Shown here: positions 57,001-64,000 of the stretch, piece by piece
Numbering within the stretch: the stretch's first letter is position 1
How the letters are laid out: every line of letters starts with the position of its first letter
Origin: Carnegiea gigantea
Taxonomy: Eukaryota; Streptophyta; Magnoliopsida; Caryophyllales; Cactaceae
Assembly (NCBI GenBank): GCA_029747015.1
Contig: JAKOGI010002174.1
Span: 10,001 to 74,000 of the forward strand
Direction of reading: 5' to 3'
Length of the DNA: 64,000 nt
Program-made: the position numbers and the translations under genes
Notes under the pieces: model-generated
Databases searched by the model: none
What the model saw: the letters and a program-made list of their open reading frames with translations, nothing else
Told to the model about the DNA's origin: nothing

Positions 57001-57637
57001 TTTCGTATATCGTGTTTGTATATAGGTAGTACATATATTTGGGAAGAGATATTTGTCTGCATACCTCTGTTTGCTAAGGTATAATACTTTCCTTTGCTTT
57101 ATTGTACTTATGTTTAAATAGTTTCGGTCATCTGCTTTATTAATATTTCTTAGTCCATCCCCTGCTGTCTATTCTTTTTTTTAAAAAAATGTTTTCACAA
57201 AGTACTTTTATGAAAATGTTTTTACAAAATCCTGTTTTATGAGTATCTTAGAATCAGCCTCTCTATGGGTAGGGATAACAGTAGAGGTAAAATTAGATAC
57301 ATTTGAATCTCCCCAAATCCCATAAAAACGGGACCTATACTGCAATGTATTTTTGTTCATTTGGGCATTGGTCGCCCTCCAAATAAATTTTGAAAAACGT
57401 ATGGAGCATTGAACTTGGTATTTTATTCTCATCTTATGTGGGCACATGAGCTTTTGGGATTTTACTGGGTGGGTCGACTTTTGAAGCCCAACTCTTACTG
57501 ACATCCGAAAAGGCTGGGGGACTACAACGCCAGAAAACCAGGGCTCCAACTCTGTCGACTGTCGAGTTACAGAGAGAAGAGGAGAGAGAAGCCCTCAATT
57601 GAAACATTTTCCTTTCTTATTGAAAAAACCCGAATTG

Positions 57638-58468
57638 ATGATTTTGCAAATCCCGGGTAGCTTCCCAGTTGTCCCTAGGTTGACTTCCACTAAAAGCAAC
57701 CGATGCAAATATAGGCACTCAAACCCAACTACAACACGCATTACAGCTTCCAAAGTTCATTCAGGCATTTCGTCGAACATGTTGTGGGCAGACCTAAGAG
57801 CGGCAATTGGGCAGCGACTCAATTGCGAAGGCATAATCTCCTCCGCCAAAGTCATTGTTAAGGACCACAGTCTCGCCATCCCCCACCTTAGCGTTCCCGA
57901 TATACGGTGGATCAATTGGTCTGAGCTCCGAAGAAGAGGATTTCATGGCGTAGTATTCGACAAAGACAACACCTTAACTCTGCCTTACTCTTTGACCTTG
58001 TGGCCACCTCTCAAACCCTCTCTAGAACGCTGCAAGGCGGAATTTGGGGACGACAATGTGGCGGTTTTAAGCAATACAGCGGGGCTCTTCGAGTTCGACC
58101 CAGATGGGTTGAAGGCCAGGCAGTTGGAGAGAGAAATTGGGATCAAAGTAATAAGGCATAAGGCGAAGAAACCAGCTGGGAATGCAGAGGAGATAGAGAA
58201 GCATTTTGGGTGCCCTGCGTCAATGCTGGTTATGGTGGGAGATCGCCATTTCACTGATGTTGTTTATGGGAATCGAAATGGGTTTCTGACTGTTTGGACT
58301 CAGCCATTGAGTGTGAAGGGGGAGCCTGTTGTTGTGAGGCTGGTGAGGAGGTTTGAAAGTGCTCTTGTAAATAGGTGGAGTAAGAAAGGTTTGAAGGCTA
58401 TTGGGCATAGTTTGTTGGGTGATAGGCACCTGGATTTGGTGAATGATCGGCCGGAAACTCAACTTTGA
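57638..58468 (+). CDS. PGPP1: Phosphatidylglycerophosphate phosphatase 1, organellar
   Basis: This intact 276-residue frame belongs to the HAD superfamily, PGP-phosphatase (subfamily IIIA) family. It removes phosphate from phosphatidylglycerophosphate to give phosphatidylglycerol, the last step of that pathway and needed for thylakoid and, through cardiolipin, mitochondrial membranes. Motifs in order (from the ATG at 57638): VVFDKDNTLTL with catalytic Asp 108 and Asp 110, VLSNTAG (145-147, motif II), the Lys-containing HKAKKPAGN (about 175-182, motif III) and VGDRHFTDVVYGN (201-, motif IV). Residues 1 to about 47 are rich in Ser, Thr, Arg and Pro with almost no acid, as in a transit peptide; Met 48 is a possible internal start. 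The ORF could be opened 39 bases earlier only at a TTG, so the ATG was chosen. No intron is visible. It closely resembles the PGPP1 of flowering plants and is probably functional. Confidence 0.93.
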   Translation: MILQIPGSFPVVPRLTSTKSNRCKYRHSNPTTTRITASKVHSGISSNMLWADLRAAIGQRLNCEGIISSAKVIVKDHSLAIPHLSVPDIRWINWSELRRRGFHGVVFDKDNTLTLPYSLTLWPPLKPSLERCKAEFGDDNVAVLSNTAGLFEFDPDGLKARQLEREIGIKVIRHKAKKPAGNAEEIEKHFGCPASMLVMVGDRHFTDVVYGNRNGFLTVWTQPLSVKGEPVVVRLVRRFESALVNRWSKKGLKAIGHSLLGDRHLDLVNDRPETQL

Positions 58469-59109
58469 GACACAACATCTAGTGTGGATCCTGCCAACTC
58501 CGACGTTTTGGTACTTGAGGGTTAATATGTATGTAGCTTTATCCTTGACCAGGAGGGAGGACTTCGAGCAAGATTGTAGGAAATTCATGGTTTTAGTTGC
58601 GTTTGCTATTTGCCATATTTCACAGTGAATGCAGTTGGGCGCCTGAAGAAGTTATGTCATGCGATTTTGATTTGTGAACATCTTGCCAACCTTTATGATG
58701 GGGTATACGATGTCAAGATGTATGCAGCTTTACCTTTGTGAGCAGAGTGAACCTTGATAACATTCGTAGAAGTTGGTATGTTATTTTACTATTTTTGCCT
58801 AGCATGAGATTGGGTTCTTCAAAAATTTCTAGAATAAGGACTGCGATTGTTAGCCTACGTTTTGGTTTTTACACTGGAAATTGGATGGTTCACATTTCTT
58901 GGATGCGTTTATGTTGATTGTTAGCGTTCAGATTCTAGAGAATAAGTTCAAGATGATATCCTATTGCTAACATTAAGCAGGTTTCAAGATGATATCCTAT
59001 TGCTAATTAGAAGTTGGGGTTCCAAAAGGTTGATTTATATTGGAAAATTTCGACTCCCAAAAATTGTTTTGATGGTAAGGCATACATACTGGAGCTGTGA
59101 TAACGGAGG
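58469..59109. other. Downstream flank of PGPP1
   Basis: This includes the PGPP1 3' untranslated region. A duplicated phrase, TTCAAGATGATATCCTATTGC (about 58948 and 58983), is a short tandem repeat. No further gene was seen. Confidence 0.5.
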
Positions 59110-59632
59110 TTGCGAAGAGGTGTAGCGCCTTCTTACCGGGGAGTGATTGAAGGAAAAAGGGAGCTAATCCCCGTTGCTTGGAACAACATTTGCTGTTCAA
59201 AAAAGGAAGGCGCAGTGGATGTGAGAAAGTGCAAAATCTGGATCAAAGCAACAACTCAGGAGCATTTATGGTATCTTTTTGAGAGATCAGAATGTCGTCG
59301 TTTTAAACGGGTAAAAATGGCTACTGTCTGGAGGGAGATGAACTGGACACTTATCACTACAGCTCAAACACGAACTGGTATTGGAAGAGAATTAATCATG
59401 AAGCAGAGAACAAATCTAGAAGCCTGGTTTGATGCAAATTTGCAGCAGTGGGAGGTAAGTAAGGATGGAAGATTCAATGTCACTACTGCCTATAAAGCCA
59501 TCTTAGAGCCTCGGCCTGTGGTCTCTTGGTGGTGCTTTGTTTGGTTTAAACTGAACATTCCAAAACATGCATTTTTGTCTTTGGTTGGTGATGATGAGAA
59601 GAATACTCACAAAGGATAGGCTTCAACCATGG
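59110..59632 (+). pseudogene. LINE fragment (plus): RT end and zf-RVT
   Basis: The plus strand reads RELIPVAWNNICCSKKEGAV, a counterpart of the plant LINE W-x-x-[VI]-C-x-x-K-x-E-G-G motif. It continues with DGRFNVTTAYKAILEPRPVV and SWWCFVWFKLNIPKHAFLS, the typical zf-RVT start. A one-base shift near 59600 brings in the equivalent of RRILTKDRLQPW. No N-terminal RT was found upstream. An insertion at 59634 interrupts it; the LINE resumes at 60582. Confidence 0.75.
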
Positions 59633-59633
59633 A

Positions 59634-60581
59634 TTTTTTTTTTTTTTTTTAGAGGGGGTCCGTAGGAGCACAAAAGGCAATACAATACAATTACAATACA
59701 ATGGAGGTGGGGGAAATCGAACCTAAGACCTAATGTACAGTGGCGGATTTAAACATTCGGATTAAGGTATCCACTTATTAATATTCATTACCGTGTGTAC
59801 TATAAAATAAAGTTTAAACGATACAAGAAATATTATGATAATTTACTAGTGCAATTGTTCTTAACGTGTTTCGCATATTTCGGAATCAATATAAGATTGA
59901 ATCATTAGAAATTGATTCATACTGAATTGGGCCAAAAAAGAGAAAAACGAGACAACCTTTGCTAAGAATCCACATCCTAGATGTAAAATGAAGCAGGTAT
60001 GTCAGGACCTTTTCACTGACCAGAGAGGAGGAGAGAGATTGAGAGATAATCACAAAGGCCAGAGGATCCAATTGAGAGAGAGAGAGAAGGGGGTGAGTTG
60101 GGTAAATGAAGCATGTATGTAAGGACCCTTTCACTGACGTGAGAGGGGGAGAGAGATTGAGAGAGTGAAAGTCTCATATAGGCATTGAAAGATTGGGCAT
60201 GTCCTCTTTACAGTTATATCTTTTATTTTAAAAAAGCGAAAAATTAAACATGCTAGTACTTCATTGCTTGGGTCGTGAATATTAGAGTGTCCAAGGTTAT
60301 TTAGGTCTTTTTCTAAGGGTGTCTATTTCGATTATTTTCAAGGACTTTAAAACTATTTATTAGAAATTTTTTTGGAGTTGGGGTGTCTATGGGTGTCCAA
60401 AATTACTTGCCCCTATTTTTTAAGGGTGTCCATTTACATTATTTTCAAATACTTTAAAACTACTCATTAGAAATTTTTTTGGACTAAGGGTGTCCATGGA
60501 TACTCCTAAACTCCTCGTAGATATGCCCCTACTAAGGTACTCAGTACTTCAATCTTTACAACTAGACTAAGGCTTTATTGG
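59634..60581 (-). mobile_element. Poly(A)-tailed insertion in the LINE, composite
   Basis: Flanks TAGGCTTCAACCATGG (ending 59632) and TAGGCTTCAACAATGG (from 60582) look like a ~16 bp target duplication, typical of retroposon insertion. On the minus strand the insertion ends in a run of A (the T run at 59634-59650). Close to that tail is GGTTCGATTTCC, like the B box of tRNA-derived SINEs. The rest has two internal tandem repeats: ACCTTTTCACTGAC-type (59997 and 60111) and a ~110 bp repeat (60300-60500). Family not identified. Confidence 0.5.
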
Positions 60582-60731
60582 TAGGCTTCAACAATGGTTA
60601 ATGGCATTGAAACACGACTTGTTTTTTACAATCAACTGGAATCCATTGACCATCTTTAGGCTTCAACAATGGTTAATGGCATTGAAACACGATTTGTTTT
60701 TTTCAATCAACTGGAATCCATTGACCATCTT
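60582..60731 (+). repeat. 75-bp tandem duplication inside the LINE
   Basis: Two copies of about 75 bp start TAGGCTTCAACAATGG at 60582 and 60657, differing at a few bases. Both fall in the zf-RVT region, so the fragment repeats part of the domain. Confidence 0.85.
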
Positions 60732-60960
60732 TTCATTAGATGTGAATTTGCTCAAATGATTCTGGATAAGATCCTGATAATGAGAGACTCTGATACTGAT
60801 TGGCGTGTTGATTAGAATTCTTTGCTGCAATAGGAGCACATATCTAGATCGAAGAGGGCAGTGCCAGAGTCTTATTTTTTGGTGCAAAATCATTTCAAAC
60901 TATCAACGTTGTGACATAATTTTTTGGTGCAAAATTATTATGGCATATCTCAACAAAAGA
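60680..60960 (+). pseudogene. LINE fragment (plus), continued zf-RVT
   Basis: After the duplication one frame gives LESIDHLFIRCEFAQMILDK, matching the zf-RVT end E-x-x-x-H-L-F-x-x-C-x-[FY]-A. The sequence then decays, with a small tandem repeat (TTTTTTGGTGCAAAAT at about 60876 and 60920). Confidence 0.7.
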
Positions 60961-61079
60961 GAACACATTTGAGCTGTAATAAGGGCTGATGATAAATTTG
61001 TTTATGGGTATCTACCATTAGCATAACCATTTTCCATTGAAATATTAATCTTTTTGATATGGTGTTAGTAACTCTTTAG

Positions 61080-61484
61080 TAGAGTTGGACAAACACAAAT
61101 TGAATGGGTTAAACTAGTAAACCCAACATGTTCATCATTTACCCATTTACACTTTTATTTAATAATTAATTAGAACGCAAAAATTAAAAATATATATATA
61201 TAATGTGAATTAAGATGAATTGGAAGAACTTTAAAAAGCAATTTTTTGATATACTAGATAATTAGGTATTAATTTAAAGTTAAATGGATAAATGGGTAAT
61301 TAAGTAACTCGAACTCAACCGTTTGCCTTAAATGGATCAAAACTACGGCAATTCATTCAAAAATTAGATGAGTGTAGGTCAAGATTTTTCAACCCATTTA
61401 ATGAACGGGTTAGATTCAGGTCAAGGAATTTTCAACCCATGTAAATTCGACAAGAACACGAACCTAGTTTCTTTTTCAACTCTA
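61080..61484. mobile_element. hAT-like MITE
   Basis: The ends TAGAGTTG and CAACTCTA are inverted repeats; the 8 bp flanks CTCTTTAG (61072-61079) and ATTTTTAG (61485-61492) agree at six positions. Internal AT-rich sequence with several AACCCAT/ATGGGT motifs has no frame. Size (405 bp) suits a MITE. Confidence 0.6.
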
Positions 61485-61492
61485 ATTTTTAG

Positions 61493-62340
61493 TCAATAGT
61501 CTCAAGTTCAACTTTCAAGTGCTCCAACATCGAATTACAATCAAAGGAAGGAAAACTTTCTATAGCATTTGTACTTCAAATCTGAAATATATTTCCTCAC
61601 CCCCCCCCCCAAAAAAAAACCCAAAAAAAGGGGGCCTTCTTGAGTTAAAATCAACAAGAATTATAAATAGAGAGAACATACTTTGTTAAGACATTTGCAA
61701 ATAGCCGAATAGTCTCCTAGAAGGTGAGCAGTTAACTGCTCTGCAACATTCACCATATGTATACTATACAAAAATTTGTTCATAATATCCTGTGTTTTTC
61801 AATATCCTATTTGCTTAGGGGCATTGACATGGACGTTAAAAATCTTTATTTTATTCTTGCAGGAGTGGATTTATTTATAGTCATGCTATCTTATATTAGA
61901 TTTATATCCTCAATATGCAGGGAAAGCTTGGCAGCTAACCTCTTTTTTGCAAGCCAATGAAACTTATGATAATATTGCAAAGTAGAGTGTAAACATAAAC
62001 CAAATTAAAAGACCAAAATAGAGTCACCCCATGTAGCCATCTAATCCTAAATGACCATTCTAGAGATACTGATAGAATAGACACCAAATCTGTACCAATA
62101 TCATATGGTGCAATCAAATGGTAAGTACCACCATGAAAATAGGAGGTTTCATGGATAAAAATAAAAACGAACCAATTATATTAAATCGGTGTACTTTTGA
62201 TGTACTTTTGTTGATGCAAATAAAATTCCTTGATCCTAAGCCGCCAAATGAATACGCTACCTAACCATGAGGGAAAAGGCTGCCAAGGCCCCTGTAAGAA
62301 GTTAACCAAAACCCAATCGAATAGAGTCTTAAATACTCGT
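61493..62340. other. Non-coding, nothing recognised
   Basis: Apart from a C10/A9 homopolymer pair near 61601-61618, no repeat, gene or transposon end was seen. Confidence 0.5.
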
Positions 62341-62349
62341 GTGAAATAT

Positions 62350-63560
62350 TAGTCCTCCTCAGTTTCCTCATCGTGCTGTTTCTTTTTGTCAGAGTGAGGT
62401 CTCCCCATCCAATTCCAAAGTCACCAGTTGATCCCTGAGTGGTGAGTACATGTGTTGTACAGCAAAGATTCTGTTTGGCCCTCGCACAGTGAGGCTAAAA
62501 CAATGATCACCAAATTAACCTGAGTCCTTTTTCCAAATCAATTTCCAAATAGTCCAGATGGTTATCCCAAGACAACAACAGGGCTTCCTTAAGGGCAAAA
62601 GACATGGGTTGGAAATTGCACTGAGAACGAATGCTATGTGTGAACCCCCAAAAAACAATTGAACTAGGAATCCCTTATGATGGTGGCTTTTATGAATTGT
62701 TTATTCTATGGATCTTGATACGCATTACTGCTGAACTTCAACATTTCTTGTTGGTGTGAATTCTAGGATACAATCTAGTGTTTCACTTCTATGGAGGTTA
62801 TCCTGCATTTTGACAGCAAATCAACATCAATTTTCGTTAATGAACAATGTTTTCCAAAAATACACACCTGTTGGTGGAATGCCATATATGCGAACATATG
62901 ATTGCAAAATTAGCGGGCCAATTAGAGCCCAATCTCTTGGGCAAATTAAACTCTAACTAGTCGTCCAAGTCAATATTAAAAAGCAACTCATTATGATTAG
63001 GGTTAGCCTTAGGAATAAATTGAGTCCAAGTAGCTGTAGCCAATAGGCACTCTCTGAATAGGCGAAGATGGTCCTCTTGATCAGGTAAACAGAGACACAT
63101 CTTGGCTCAACCGCAAGAATATTCTCGGCAGGCTAGCATAAAAGCTAATATGAGGAATTCGTGCAGTATATTTCACAAATGAAAATGCATTTTGGAAGGG
63201 TTTTTTTATAGATGGGGAAAAAAATCTCCGACACTTTCTCTATTTTTTGAGAACCTCAACAAGAAACCATATAGATTTACGAGTTTTTGTCAAGCATCAT
63301 CATACAGAATCCACAACACAAGCATCCTAAGGTATAGGACGATATAAGATTTGTTGCTTAATAATAAAATTCCTTTAGAAGGGCTTTACGGCAATGACCA
63401 TTGCGAATAAACTTTCGAACTTTGGCATAACCACAAAACAAATGGCAGCTACAGCTTATCTAGATTGCTAAAGGTCCCTTGAGGGAGCCATTTATCATAC
63501 CAAAATGAAGGTGTCTTTTTCATGACAGAGTTTAATGAAGTGACGTTGAGGCTGGGAGGA
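62350..63560 (-). pseudogene. LINE remnant (minus): zf-RVT and RNase H-like
   Basis: On the minus strand, around 63110-62890, RLFRECLLATATWTQFIPKA and a following NIDLDDWLEFNL-like stretch (the Trp codon now a stop) match plant LINE zf-RVT. Around 62640-62480, FALKEALLLSWDNHLDYLEI followed by a D-L-E segment matches the RVT_3 RNase H-like domain. Weak similarity to the W-Y-D-K-W-L-P region occurs near 63500-63470. Everything is broken by stops; 62640-62890 between the two domains may hold extra inserted sequence. Confidence 0.6.
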
Positions 63561-64000
63561 TATACTTTTGAATTACGAAGGTGCTCGGCTTACAAAAGTT
63601 CACATGACATCCTCCTTGTTAGACCATTTCCATAATAATTGCACTACAAAGGATTTGATTCCCTACTAAAATCCTTAAAGCCTAGCTCACCATTTCGTTT
63701 ACGAAGACATAGTGGGCCATTCCACCTGGCCCAAGTAACAATGGCTTCCTCCGTTACAAAGAACACTACGAATTTGACTAACCAAACGCACTAGGTAGAA
63801 AACTTTTTCTAATTGAAGGCTGTCACTTTGACCATCTCTCACTCTCTCTCTCTCTCTCTCTCTCTCCCCTCATTCGTCATTTGTCAATTTATTTAACCAC
63901 CCGAAGGATTATTTACACTTTTGTTTTATATGAGCATTGTGTGTTTAAAACCTAGTAGAGACATATGAAAATCTCCCCCCCCCCCCCCAATTTACCCCTT
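63561..64000. other. Window end: LINE flank and simple repeats
   Basis: A (CT)n run lies at about 63842-63866 and a run of C at about 63976-63989. No gene was recognised. Confidence 0.5.

Overview
This is a plant nuclear window, almost certainly from a flowering plant. It carries two host genes with typical angiosperm nuclear counterparts: a mitochondrial-type ribosomal protein S19 (rps19) at 1525-1803 and a plastid/mitochondrial phosphatidylglycerophosphate phosphatase (PGPP1) at 57638-58468. The 56 kb between them is a stack of nested transposable elements that use plant-type primers (initiator Met-tRNA and Asp-tRNA) and include a Cassandra-type TRIM. Genus cannot be told from the sequence. 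No prokaryotic gene, CRISPR array, tRNA gene or genuine rRNA gene was seen.

Layout: 1-2928, rps19 and its flanks. 2929-12144, a decayed Ty1-copia element (Copia-1, minus strand) with LTRs, primer site and broken gag-protease-integrase-RT-RNase H; a 1.45 kb hairpin element (3626-5077, TAA target duplication) and part of another (to 5289) lie in its 3' untranslated region. 12150-16177, a dead LINE (minus) split by a second hairpin element (13139-14548) and a likely Mutator-type MITE. 16183-23207 and 23231-29637, two non-autonomous gypsy-like elements that carry only a gag-like frame, sit 13 bp apart (target duplications excluded), each with a perfect 5 bp target duplication; the second holds a hAT MITE rich in ACCCAT. 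29643-32205, unassigned AT-rich DNA.

32206-56639 reads as one solo LTR of about 2.8 kb, split by a second Ty1-copia element (Copia-2, 34270-55860). Copia-2 is itself split by a chromodomain gypsy element (34972 to about 44879) and by an inverted cluster of Cassandra-type TRIM copies with 5S-rRNA-like LTRs (45110-51812). One of those LTRs is split by a 4.5 kb hAT transposon (45729-50217). This gives four levels of nesting, each boundary supported by TG...CA ends or TIRs, and most by target duplications.

56640-64000: a probable RTE-type LINE tail, intact PGPP1, a plus-strand LINE fragment disrupted by a poly(A)-tailed insertion and a 75 bp tandem duplication, a hAT-like MITE (61080-61484), and a minus-strand LINE remnant.

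All transposon coding regions seen are broken by stops, frameshifts or lost catalytic residues; rps19 and PGPP1 are the only frames that look functional. The most unusual structure is the inverted Cassandra cluster with its chimeric centre (45110-51812). All identities and boundaries come from reading by eye; no database search or alignment program was run.
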